In this document: piece by piece, positions 45,620-57,124 of the stretch
How the letters are laid out: each line of letters begins with the position of its first letter
Position numbering within the stretch: the stretch's first letter is position 1
Assembly (NCBI GenBank): GCA_021234155.1
Contig: JAJEKV010000039.1
Location: 188,001 to 252,000 of the forward strand
DNA: 64,000 nucleotides
Direction of reading: 5' to 3'
Source of the DNA: Isoetes taiwanensis
Lineage: Eukaryota; Streptophyta; Lycopodiopsida; Isoetales; Isoetaceae
The notes under the pieces: model-generated
Database searches by the model: none
What the model was told of the DNA's origin: nothing
Seen by the model: the letters and a program-made list of their open reading frames with translations, nothing else
Made by a program: the position numbers and the translations under genes

Positions 45620-45885
45620 GTCCCGGCCCGGTTCGAGTTGGGGGAAGTATGTCGGTAAGATTAAGTTCTTGATCCCTCTATTCTATTCCTTGCCAAACTC
45701 CTCTACCAAAAATTTCAAAGGTTATCATATTTCTTGCATAAAGTCCTAGTCATCATGTCCATGTCACCATCATCTAGCCATGTCACCTAAAATTTGCCAA
45801 CATCACCCAATGAAAAGACCAAAGTTGGACATCTTTTCATTTTTGACCTAGTCAAAACTTGACCTTGCTTACTTGGCATGCCTAG
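45620..45885 (-). repeat. right inverted arm next to minisatellite array 2
   Basis: Reverse-complement partner of 43676-43950 (cggttcgagttgggg through ggacatcttttcatttttg to acttggcatgcc). The pair encloses about 1.67 kb of spacer. Confidence 0.87.
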
Positions 45886-48192
45886 GTGGCATGCTTGAGC
45901 CTAGGTGGCATGCCTGAGCCACCTTGGCATGTTGGAGCCTAGATGGCATGTTGGAGCCTGCGTGGCATGTTGGAGTCACCTTGGCATGTTTGAGCCTAGG
46001 TGGCATGTTTGTGCCACCTAGGCATGTTGGAGCCCACGTGGCAATATATGTTTGAGCCTAGGTGGCATGTTGGAGCCTAGGTGGCATGTTTGAGCCACCT
46101 TGACATGTTTGAGCCTAGGTGGCATGTTGGAGCCACCTTGGCATGTTGGAGCCTAAGTGAGCCTGCATGGCATGTTTGAGCCTAGGTGGCATGTTTGAGC
46201 AACCTTGGAATGTTGGAGCCTAGGTGGCATGTTGGAGCCCACATGGCATATTTGAGCCACCTTGGCAAGTTGGAGCATAGGTGGCATGTTGGAGCCCTCA
46301 CGTGGCATGTTTGAGCATGTTGGAGGCTAGTTGGCATGTTGGAGCCACCTTGGCATTTTTAGCCTAGGTGGCATGTTTGAGCCACCTTGGCATGTTGGAG
46401 CCCACGTGGCATTATGGAGCCCACGCGGCATGTTTGAGCCTAGGTGGCATGTTGGAGCCTAGGTGGCATGTTTGAGCCAACCTTGGCATGTTTGAGCCAC
46501 CTGGCATGTTTAAGCCTAGGTGGCATGTTGGAGCCTACGTGGCATGATTGAGCCACCTTGGCATGTTTGAGCCAACGTGGCATATTTGAGCCACCTTGGC
46601 AAGTTGGAGCATAGGTGGCATGTTAGGAGCCCCGTGTGGCATGTTTCAAAGATGTTGGAGCCTAGTTGGCATGTTGGAGCCACCTTGGCATTTTTGAGCC
46701 TAGGTGGCATGTTTGAGCCACCTTGGCATGTTAGGAGCCCACGTGGCATTATGGAGTCCACGTGGCATGTTTGAGCCTAGGTGGCATGTTGGAGCCTAGG
46801 TGGCATGTTTGGGCCCACCTTGGCATGTTTGAGCCACCTCGAATGTTTGAGCCTAGGTGGCATGTTGGAGCCTAGGTGGCATGTGGGAGCCACCTTGGCA
46901 TGTTTGACCCTAGGTGGCATGTTTGAGCCACCTTGGCATGTTGGAGCCTATGTGGCATGTTGGAGCCCACGTGGCATGTTTGAGCCACCTTGGCATGTTT
47001 GAGCACGTTGGAGCCTAGGTGGCATGTTTGAGCCACCTTGGCATGTTGGAGCCTAGGTGGCATGTTGGAGACCACATGGCATGTTTGAGCCACCTTGGCA
47101 TGTTAGAGCCTAGGTGGCATGTTGGAGCCTGCGTCGCATGCTTGAGCCACCTTGGCAAGGAGCATAGGTGGCATATTGGAACCCGCGTGGCATGTTTGAG
47201 CACGTTGGAGCCCTAGATGGCATGTTTGAGCCATTTTGTCATGTTGGAGCCTAGGTGGAGCCCACATGGCATGTTGGAGCCCACGTGGCATGTTTGAGCC
47301 ACCTTGGCATGTTGGAGCCTAGGTGGCATGTTGAAGCCCATGTGGCATGTTTGAGCCACCTTGTCATGTTGGAGCCTAGGTGGCATGTTGGAGCCCACGT
47401 GGCATGTTTGAGCCTAGGTGGCATGTTAGAGCCACGGTGGCATGTTGGAGCCTAGGTGGCATATTTGAGCCAACTTGGCATATTTAAGCCTAGGTGGCAT
47501 GTTGTGAGCCACCTTGGCATGTTGGAGCGTAGGTGGCATGGTGGAGCCCACGTGGCATGTTTGAGCCACCTTGGCATGTTGGAGCCTAGGTGGCATGTTG
47601 GAGCCCACGTGGCATATTTGAGCCACCTTGGCAAGTTGGAGCATAGGTGGCATGTTGGAGCCTGCATGGCATGTTTGAGCACGTTGGAGCCTAGGTGGCA
47701 TGTTTGAGCCATTTTGTCATGTTGGAGCCTAGGTGGCATGTTGGAGCCACCTTGGCATGTTTGAGCCTAGGTGGCATGTTAGAGCCACCTTGGCATGTTG
47801 GAGCCCAAGTGGCATGTTTGAGCCACCTTGGCATGTTGGAGCCTAGGTGGCATGTTGAAGCCCATGTGGCATGTTTGAGCCACCTTGTCATGTTGGAGCC
47901 TAGGTGGCATGTTTGAGCCACCTTGGCATGTTGGAGCCTAGGTGGCATGTTGGAGCCCACGGGCATGTTTGAGCCTAGGTGGCATGTTAGAGCCACGCGG
48001 GGCATGTTGGAGCCTAGGTGGCATGTTTGAGCCAACTTGGCATATTTAAGCCTAGGTGGCATGTTGTGAGCCACCTTGGCATGTTGGAGCCTAGGTGGCA
48101 TGGTGGAGCCCACGTGGCATGTTTGAGCCACATTGGCATGTTGGAGCCTAGGTGGCATGTTGGAGCCTAGGTGGCATGTTTGAGCCCACCTT
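45886..48192 (+). repeat. minisatellite array 2 (20-bp type units), interrupted by the CACTA element
   Basis: Same unit variants and same strand as array 1, about 2.3 kb. A longer higher-order duplication is visible: the order around 47455-47720 recurs around 48010-48180 (gagccaacttggcatatttaagcc, then gttgtgagccaccttgg). The array stops mid-unit at 48192, exactly at the CACTA terminus. Confidence 0.95.
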
Positions 48193-48640
48193 CACTACAA
48201 GGGATCGTCGACGTCCAACGACGTCGCGTCGTCGATGAACGCCGGACCGTCGTCGTTGATCAACGACATCGTCGTTCAACGACGACAACGTCGCTTCGGC
48301 GCCGTTCAACGACGGTCATCGGGGCCGACGTGTCGGCCCCGCTGCGTAGGTGGGTAATCGCCGCCAAACCGCGCAGTTCGGGTCAAACACGCCGCCTAAA
48401 CGCCGCTCAACGACGCTTCACAGAAATGCGCGCTACCGCCATGCGCGTGGAAATGGGCAGCTGTTGCCAAGCCGGCAACCGCTGCGGTCAAGATCGCCGC
48501 CAAATAAGGCCGCCGTTGAACGACGCCGCATAACGCCGACGCGTCACGCCTCACCGCTGGGCATGGTGCCGGTGCCAAGCCGGGCCTGCGTGTCAAGACA
48601 TCGCCACCTTAAAACGCCGCTTAACGACGCCACGCAGAGG
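48193..48640 (+). repeat. CACTA terminal inverted repeat and subterminal palindrome cluster
   Basis: After CACTACAAGGGATCG come many copies of CAACGACG, GTCGTCG and GTTCAACGACG in both orientations. Such motif clusters bind the accessory protein TnpA in En/Spm elements; binding here is inferred from analogy. GC content is far above that of the coding part. Confidence 0.8.
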
Positions 48641-48666
48641 GAATTTTTTTTTTTTTTTGCCAAATA

Positions 48667-48694
48667 AAACCCTAACCCTAACCCTAACCCTACA
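48667..48694 (+). promoter_or_regulatory. telomere-like (CCCTAA)n box with a TATA-like motif downstream
   Basis: AAACCCTAACCCTAACCCTA-type sequence (about four units) sits after a poly(T) run, 8 bp before a TATAAG motif (48702-48707). Telo-boxes (AAACCCTA) are common near plant promoters, so a promoter of a transposon gene is a fair guess. The unit is TTAGGG, not the usual plant TTTAGGG. Confidence 0.45.
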
Positions 48695-48699
48695 TCCAC

Positions 48700-51517
48700 G
48701 CTATAAGTGGATCCATCGAGTTTCGCCATTATTCTTATTTTTGAGTGTTCTTCCCTATCTTGCTATAATGGTCCCAAGCTTGAAGACCACCTTCGCTGAT
48801 ATGTTCCTTCTAGCAAGAATCCTCCTCCTCCAAGGGAAGACAACTCCAAAGAACCCCCCGCTTCTCCTCCGAGAACCCTCCCTTCACCATCGTGGGCAAA
48901 GATGAGTGAAAAGGAGCTTCGATTGCACTAACATCCGGCATTCCATGCGGAACGATCGGTAGAATGGCTCACCGAGCCAAACAAAGAGAAAACGACATTA
49001 ATGGTGCGTATAATGATGCAAATGGTTGCATCAAACCGCCACGCCCTCGGGATGGACATAAGTAATGTATAAGCTTTTTTTTTTATGAATGGAAACAATA
49101 AGTTTTTTATCTATTTGTGTTGTCGTTGTATAAGCTTTATTTTATGAATGGGAACAATCGGTATTTTTATTTATTTGTGTTATTTGTATTGTATGTTGTT
49201 TACGTTATGTTAAACAATCACGGTTTGGTCGTTTAACGGCGTTATGATCATTTGACGCCGTTAAACGACGTCATGATCATCCGGACGTGGCATATGAGGG
49301 GCATCGACGGCGCAAAGGCGATGTGGCATGCCTAGGTGTCGTCGGCGTCGGCTTTGGCGTCGTTAAACGACGTCACCGCGACGCCGATAAACGACGCCAC
49401 ATATGGCGAACCCGCCGGTTATTTACTTGTTATTTTCACTTTCGTTTGTTTCGGATTTTTTGCTCGCGGGTCTTCATAAGGTAAGATCTCTGCTTTTAAT
49501 CTTTGTGTTAGAGTTAAACACCTCCAAATGCTAATAGATTAAAAGATTGAATCTTGAAAGTATGTTAAAACTTGAGGGATGCATGATCAAGGTAATCGGC
49601 TCGGTTCCATCCCTAATGGAGAAGACTAAATGTATCGGGTTTATGCACCTCGTAACGTAAGTTTCAATCTTCATAGATTACAAAAGATTTGAAAGGTTGC
49701 GTGAATATAAAGTAATCGGGTCGACTCCATTTCAAATGGAGAGGACTAGATGTATCGGATTTCGGGCACCCTTCAATCAAATGCTTTCTAAATATCATAA
49801 ACGTTGTATGAATCAAATCTTAAGAATAAACATTTGATAAAATCATGAAAAAAACATGGATATTTATAATTATTATATTATTACATGGTTTTTTATTAAT
49901 ATTTTTATTGTTTACTAGAAAAACAACATGGACTAACGTCGGAAGGAATTTGAACGTAAAGTGAGACGTAAAGCTTTGAGAAAGTTACATGGCTTACTTG
50001 CGCAAGAATGTTACCCCAACAATTGCCACAAATAGTCCAATTAGACCCAAAGGACCTAGTCTTCCTAGAGGCCGGGTGGTGTGCATGAAAATGAATGCCG
50101 CGATGTATGTACCATAAACATGTTTCAATGATTAGTTAACTTTATATCTTGATGTTACTTTTTTTTTTTGAAGTTGTACTTGACAGAGCCGGTTATATTG
50201 CAATTGTTCGATGTGCAAAGGACAAATAAAACGGATGAGAAAGACTGTCCTCGACCATGTTGAGAAATATGGTGAATGCCCGACAAATCCAAAGCTTTCT
50301 CGACGCCTTACATGTGGGGTATTCCAACGAGGTATAATACACGAATCTTATGAACGATAATCAACTACTCTCATGTACTTGAATCGATGTCTTAACTTAG
50401 TTTGCTTGTATTTTGTTAGGAAGAAATTGAGAATGAAGTGAGCTCGAAGCAGTATATAGATTTTGGGGTTATGTTGTCATTGGAAGTAGATGATGTTGAT
50501 ACTATGAATGCTCATAGAAAACCCTACAAAAAGAAAGCCATCAACTTCCTCAAAGAGTATCCCATTACGTGATAGAACTTCGTGTGCAATGGCGTTGCCA
50601 AGATTGGAGGGAATGACAATGTTCATCAAAATTGAATGTACTAGATCATGTCGAAGAAAATAATCTTCCACCTTCACTAGTCCATTTGGTCCAGCCCTTT
50701 ACAGATAAAGATCGTAAGAAATTCAATGCATGGCCTAGAGGCAAGCCAATTATTTATGGGGAGCAATTTACATATTGGGGTAGGCAGTACATGATTAAAA
50801 TAGTCGGGTCCCCCTGGTCTTTGCCTCGATTTATATATTATGACTAGTGTGAAAGTCAAAGATGGTACGATTGCTTCCTTTAATGCCATATGTAGGTCCC
50901 CTAATATAACTTCGGACACTTGGCATAAATTGAGTAAGCATCGATTGGCGCATGCTCATCTATGGCCTAAATTCAAATGCAATCTAACAATATCCAAGCC
51001 CGACTGACTACATAAAGCTTCACATATATTGATGGTCGCCCCTCGGTTGCATGGAAACCTTGCGCTTTTATTAATAGCTCTATCGAGAATCCTCGAAGCT
51101 ACCAATTGTGAATTTGTCGAGGCAAACAAAGACCAAGAAGATTTTTTAGCCGTAAAATTGATCGGGGAGATATATCATGGTTTATGCTATAAAAACTTTG
51201 TGTATTGGTGATGAATTGTTCATTGAATATGAATACGGTAGACCAACTGGGAGGTCCTTTGATGATGTACTCAAATTACTCATATAATTTTTGTTGGAAT
51301 GCACCATTTTTCTTCTTCTTCTTCTTCGAATTCTTCTTCTTCTTCTCTTGGAATGAGATTGCACATATTGAAGATAAATGTGTATTATATCTTCAATATA
51401 TGCTTTGATTATGACATAAAATTTTATATTTTCGCTTCGTTATTAAATGCTTAAAATTTAACAAACACGGCTCTCAATGTATGTATCAATCAATGATATA
51501 TTTTCGTTTAAATCGGC
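48700..51517 (+). other. 5' part of the CACTA element, decayed coding and introns
   Basis: No continuous ORF. Around 49930-50000 and 50180-50290 the sequence reads in pieces like the transposase-associated N-terminal zinc domain of TNP2 genes (a CNCSMCKGQIKRMRKTV-like stretch). A duplicated phrase (gtaatcgg-tcg-tccat...aatggaga-gact-atgtatcgg) occurs at about 49592 and 49710, probably within an intron. A GAA/TTC run lies at 51311-51345. Confidence 0.45.
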
Positions 51518-54500
51518 GTGCGGGGTAGGCAAGTGGATATAAGACCACATCCAAGCGTCTTGAATTGGCGACATCAAAAGTCATTGCGGATAGCGGAATT
51601 AGAATACATTGAGCAAGATGGTACAAACATGGGCTGTAACGATAATGAAGAGTACAATGATGAAGATGAACAGGAATACGATGATGAAGATGATGACAAT
51701 GCCCCTATGGACGACTTCATGGAAGTTGAAGAACCCATAGCCGACATGTTAGATGCATTTGGCCCAATCTTCGACAACGACCTAGATGACGATATAAATA
51801 CTCCTAACGATGGTCATGAAGATCACGTTTTATTGGAGGAGGCGCATAAAGCATTATATCCAGGTGCAAGCATATCTAGATTGACGACATCTTTATTGAT
51901 ATTAAACCTTCAAGCCAAATTCAAATGGAGCAATGCCAGTGTTACGGCTTTGTTAGAGTAAGTACAATTGCAATCACTTGACTTATTGAATTTGTAGTTG
52001 AATGTATAAGTAAAGGTCTGTTTTATACAGGTTATTGCAAGAGAAAATACTCCCACAAGGGAACACTATGCCCAAAAGTCGCACTGAAATAAAAAATATA
52101 TTGGCAGCTACTGGTTTAGGCTACCATAAGATTCACGCTTGTCCAAATGATTGCATGGTATATTATCCTGATGACATCTACAAGAACACGTAAACATGCC
52201 CTAAATGTGGTGCCTCTAGGTACAATCTGGATGCCAAGGGAAAGACCGTCCCGATGAAGGTGGTTCGCTACTTTCCATTGATCCCTCGCGATAAGGCTAT
52301 TGTTTCGATGTGAATCTCTAGCTTCCAGCTCATGGGTTGGTGTGCCGCTAATCGTCGAGTGACAATGTACTCCGCGTGGTTAGTGGACCGCAAGCAATGG
52401 AAGCATATTGATGAAACATGGCCGAATTTGGAAGAGAGCCAACAAATCTCGTGATTAGGGTTGGCAACGGATGGTGTTAATCCTTATGGACGTCAATCAC
52501 CGCGTGGTCAACTTGGCGATGGTGTTGATCAACTATAATTTACCACCGTGGTTACTCATGAAGACTAGCCATTTAATGGTAGTACTATTAGTTCCAGGAC
52601 CGAAGAAGCGGGAAAGTCTAGATCCATATCCAAAAATAGTTATTGATGAGCTTTTGACATTGTGGGAGTGAAGGTATTGAAGTTTCACGATGTCTCAAGA
52701 GAACTTCGTCTTTGAACGAAGATTTACCTTGAGAGCAATCTTAATGTGGACAACGAAATGATTGGCCCGGTTTGTATGAACTCTCCGGACTCCAAGTGTC
52801 CGGATATGCGGCATGTCACTTGTGTGGGTTTGAACAGTTGAACTCTCCGGTCAATCGGCATTGCACAAAAATGTCTATGCAAACTTCAAGAGATATCCGC
52901 CAATGGAAAATCGACTTCGATCGTGTAGGTCCAAGAGAAAAACATTACCTTTCAAGAGCCTCCCAAAAGGTTGACAATGAGAGATTGGGGTAACATGTGG
53001 GATGCGGTTGAAGGAAATAAGGTTAAGGAATGAAGTGGAAAGCATCCTTCTTCCTTCTACCCTATTGGACAGAATTGAAGATCCATCATCTTCTTGATCC
53101 CATGCACATCTTTAAAAACGTTTGGCGTCTATTTGGAAGCATGTCACCGACGTAAGGACACGCGGTCAAAGACGAGAAGATCTACAAGAAGTTTGGATCA
53201 AAATCTAAAGCATGGTTAAATGTCGAAGAAGGAATAAGGCCACAAGTGGATTGGATCGTGCCTAGAAAATGTATGAAACCCGCTCGAGAAGCGATCAAGG
53301 CAATAAAGACTCCGACAGGATATATGCATTAAGTTCGTAATTGTTTTCTCTAACGAAGGGGAGTTAACGGGTTGAAATCTCATGATTGGCATAAGATGTT
53401 GCGTTTGTTATGCCTATTGTTACGAGGGGTCGCGTCTACCGACGGTCCACTACATGCAATATGTCTCCTATCGAGTTTTCCGGTTCATACGGATTTAGAA
53501 AAACACTCGATCTTTGAACTCTCACTTAACTTTTTTTTTCTTAAATCATATTTAGATGGATTACAAGGAAGGAGATACCGACAAATGAAATTGCGGACAT
53601 GCGAACTAAGGTCGTTGAGGCATGTTGTATGCTAGAGAAAAGAATTCCCAACAAGTTTTCCTGGACATACAAACTCACTTACTAGTGCATTTAGTGGACG
53701 GCGCAGAGCTTGCGGGCACAACAAATCCTAGATGGATGTTTTTATAGAACGCTTTACGAAGGTCCTCAAGGACTTAGATGCGTCGAAGGCAAGGCCGGAG
53801 GGGTTGCATGGCCGGGGTTGGTTAGCACGAGTCATTATTCTATGTCACCGAAGTTCTTGGCGATCTACACCCCAATGCTCCACGATTATGGACCGATGAA
53901 GACACTCCAACTATAGTTGGAGAAGTTCCCGAAGGAAGACCACAAAAGAAATTGTTCACACTAGAAGAACAGGCAAAAGTCAATAAGTTTCTCATCTACA
54001 ACTCCACTCCCATGGAGAAATGGATAAAAAAATACGAGGAAGAAAAAATAAAGAGAGATGAGGAGAGAAGACGCTATCGACAAAAGAATCGCAAACAACC
54101 ACTTCCAGATCATCTAGGGGTCCTGCCAAGTGAGATAAACAATAAATGGCTGCTCGAACAACTAGAGATGGCAAGGCAACGTGGCGAACATGTTTCTAGC
54201 GAAGAATTTGCATATGCTAAAGGCGTGTCACTATTTGTAAGTGCAACTTAATAGCATATAATTCACGAGTTTCGTTCGTTATTTTGAACATTTGTTCCTT
54301 TACTTTGTAGTATAATTCATATGCATCAATATGGTCTTCTGGTGCTCACTTTCGACGACAAAGTGTGGATCATGGCAAACGCACTTATGATTGTGGTATA
54401 TCAGCAAAGTTTAGTACAGTTTGCCAGACTGGTAGTGCAGACCCAAACCCAATCGAGGCAATGTTGGAATGGATTGGTACTATAAAGACTATCATGGAGG

Positions 54501-54660
54501 TTGATGTCGGTAGTGCATTCAAAACAATGTTGTTTGATGCGAATGGTTTGATCTTGTGTGTCTTGGTGCTCATGCCACGATACAAAAGATCCCGGTGGCT
54601 TTATTCACTAGATTCAACTTCCTTCAGTATCGTGGTCAAGACACACTTTCGTGAGGGTTG
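51518..54660 (+). pseudogene. TNP2-like CACTA transposase, multiply interrupted
   Basis: TNP2/TnpD-type transposase catalyses excision of CACTA elements. An acidic N-terminal segment (51518-51956) ends LLEEAHKALYPGASISRLTT and splices exactly, GTAAGT to ATACAG, to 52031, reading LLQEKILPQGNTMPKS, LGYHKIHACPNDCMVYYPDD, CPKCGASRYN and VRYFPLIPR. Later pieces: LGLATDGVNPYG, YNLPPWLLMKTSHLM, LVPGPKKRESLD (52440-52640), then PYWT and DPMHIFKNVW (53060-53130), GLKSHDWHKMLRLL (about 53370), and a C-terminal DUF4216-like block (DPNPIEAMLEWIGTIKTIM, about 54440). Order matches the family. Many stops (for example before TCPKCG, and after the PLIPR block) and frameshifts make it non-functional. Confidence 0.88.
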
Positions 54661-56355
54661 AGCAATGTGAACAAGTATGTTTACTTGGATGCAATAAAAT
54701 TTATATATGTCATTAACAAAGGAACTAATGTAATAGAGGTTTTGTAGGTCACCTTAGTTCAGATCCTTTGCAAGATCCCATGGTGGTTCGTAGTTCCATG
54801 TAAGGCTACGCTCCCCGCATATTTGAAGGTGAAGAAGAGATGGCGGTCGAATAGGGAGGTTGGGGGTTGGGGGCAGACTATTGTCATGATAGAAGACTAC
54901 CATCGATTGAACCTTCATTACTTTATTATGATTATTATATTTTCTTCCCACATATGAATAAGAAAATACTTTGGCATGCGAATTTGTGTATACTACAAAC
55001 CATATTAGGCAACATTAGTATTGCAACTTCAGTTATCATAGACATTTATGCCAAGTTAATTGGCATCCTAGTATAGACCTATGGCTTGCAAGCCCGGTCA
55101 GGCAGTTCTACATCTGATTGAGTACACGCTTTATGTTTAATTAATCATAAAATGTGAAGATTCCCTTCAAAATGCAAGATTCATATACAAAAATCATATA
55201 TGTATTCCCTTCAAAATACAAAATTCATATAAAAAACCCATACACAATTCAAATACACAAAACAAAGTGGATGCCGATTGCACATCTAGTGGTATATATC
55301 AGCATCGGTGTGATCCACTCGCGAGCTCGAAGGTGCTTTCGGCGGTGATTTCCTCCACCCCGTCCGAACAAGCCTCCCGGCATGGAATCCAAGCCCTCCT
55401 GGTGTCTGTTTCCCCAAGGGATTCATATGTACGGCACTTCCCGCATGCCTACGGGTTGGTCTAGTGCAACTTTTGAAAGTAGGGCTTCAGCAAATGTTTC
55501 CCTTCCCAAAGGCCCCTATCCTCTAGCATAATGGCCAAAGCTGCTTGACGAAGTTCACCATGCATTTCTTCGCACTCGAGGCCCCAGATTGAGGGAAGGT
55601 TCCTACCTCCCGATATGCGGCCGAGGTCTTTCTTGCCCCCTATCATGCAGCTTTGTCATATTTCTGTTTGAACTCCTACCTTTCTTGGGTTAGGTCTCGC
55701 CTCTAGCCACTCCGGGCGGAGGCGCTTCGGTGCTCCAAAGCCGGCATGGCCTGCAGTGCAGACAAGCGGGCATGCGCCGAGAAGCGGCCATGGCGGATGT
55801 AGGTGAGGGGAGTCTCGGCGAAGGAGGAGGAGGAGGAAGGCGGAGGGCGCAGGAGGCTTGGGACTGGGAGGGCGTGGAGAAGCTGGAGGACTAATAGGGC
55901 AATATATATGGCATCTCGAAGATAACGAAAACAAAACAAATTTAAATGCGACGTCGTTATATAGCCGCTAACGTCGTTATAGGCGCCGTTGAACGACCTT
56001 TAAACGTCGTTAAACGACGCCTATACGTCCTTAAAACGACGTCTCTGTTCTTTAAAAAGTCATCGGGTACGCTTTCATTTTTTCCATTTCTTTTATGATT
56101 TGAGTATTACGTAACGATCCTCGGATCCTAGTTTTTCATTGCGATTATTGTGAGTTTTTCTTTATTGCTTTTGGGATACATGGCCATGGAAGGTATGTCT
56201 TGGCCGCTTGAACCAGATCCGGGGAGGAGATGAGGATTCAAGCGGAGAGAGATATGGAACTGTCTTCACAAGTAAGGCTACACTCATGGTTTATACACTT
56301 TATTGTATTTTATCTATTTTCTAATCTATAGCTTGGTGTAGGAGCCGTCGAGGGC
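54661..56355. other. 3' part of the CACTA element, nothing firmly identified
   Basis: 55.26-55.93 kb is GC-rich and on the minus strand has short open stretches, one Pro/Ser/Leu-rich (55934-55656) and one reading GLECEEMHGELRQAALAIM (55646-55461); neither is recognised. At 55950-56045 CGTCGTTAAACGACG palindromes like those near the 5' end recur, which may be the right subterminal region. Confidence 0.4.
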
Positions 56356-56700
56356 ATGAGAAGGAAGGGAATCCTCGCGGAACCCCCCTCCTCCACTTTC
56401 GATGAGGACTATGAAACAACGATCCATCGGATGAAAGTGTTAAAGAAGTATGTGATTGGTGAGAAGGCACCGACCAAATTGCTAGGAACAGGTGAGCTGC
56501 CTAGCATGATGAGGGTGCTTCTTGAAAAGATGGTCGGGGTTTGGAAGCACCACAGAAAAACAAACATTAACATGATACTAAGCGTCGACATATGCATGGT
56601 GGCGGGACATACTGACATGGAGCTATGGTTCAAAGGGGATGGACAAGTGGAGGACTTCACGATAGAAACCATAAGCCAAGCTCGGGAGGAGTATCTTTGA
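56356..56700 (+). CDS. hypothetical ORF, 114 codons
   Basis: It begins MRRKGILAEPPSSTFDEDYE and ends QAREEYL and a stop, and is preceded by a TGGTGTAG acceptor-like site; an exon may lie just upstream (56160-56270). No family is recognised. It may be a second CACTA gene or a host fragment right of the element, depending on where the CACTA end is. Confidence 0.3.
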   Translation: MRRKGILAEPPSSTFDEDYETTIHRMKVLKKYVIGEKAPTKLLGTGELPSMMRVLLEKMVGVWKHHRKTNINMILSVDICMVAGHTDMELWFKGDGQVEDFTIETISQAREEYL

Positions 56701-57124
56701 ATTGTTCAAGTGATCTTTTGTTCAATAAACCTATGTTTTGTACATTGTTATATTTTCTCTTGGGTACAATCTAGCATTGATACATATGCATGAACATGAT
56801 CCGGAGGATTCTTGAAGATATTTTGCATTCTTCCGCTGGATATCGCCTTCTTGATTCGATTTGCCATTTTGAACTGAGGTTTTACGCGACATTTCGACTT
56901 GGACCGGTAGAACCGATTCCTCGAGATTATTTGTGGTTTGGACTCTCCTATAGCTCTTACAAATGGGACACTTCCATGTTCTAAATCTTTCAAATGCACA
57001 TTCTTAGAAGTTTGTGATGGGCGATCGGCTTGGATTTTTCTCCAACTTTGGCTGATAGAAGCGACCACTAAATTTATGTTTCTTTGTGGCTTGAAGTCAA
57101 ATTTATCTTCCAAATCTTCCAAAT
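56701..57124. other. no gene recognised
   Basis: Transition between the CACTA region and the satellite array. A minus-strand open stretch (57122-56748) has no recognised domain. Confidence 0.5.

Larger units (their letters stand above)
48193..56700 (+). mobile_element. CACTA (En/Spm) DNA transposon, decayed; 3' end not found
   Basis: It starts with CACTACAAGGGATCG after array 2, followed by a subterminal zone full of CGTCGT/AACGACG palindromes (48193-48630). It encodes a recognisable TNP2-type transposase (51518-54660). More CGTCGTTAAACGACG palindromes lie at 49220-49400 and 55950-56045. The right terminus (a ...CTTGTAGTG end) was not seen before the satellite array at 57125, so the end is lost, rearranged or diverged; the end coordinate is only the last open frame. 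A 3-bp duplication, if present, would begin with ctt (48190-48192). Confidence 0.82.

Noticed and set aside
42806-48158. Many open frames of 60-155 codons on both strands of the minisatellite
   Set aside because: They arise because three 20-bp units make 60 bp, a multiple of three, so any stop-free unit stays open; all frames are repeat translations.
48667-48694. Interstitial telomere or chromosome end
   Set aside because: Only about four units, embedded in a transposon, with coding sequence on both sides.
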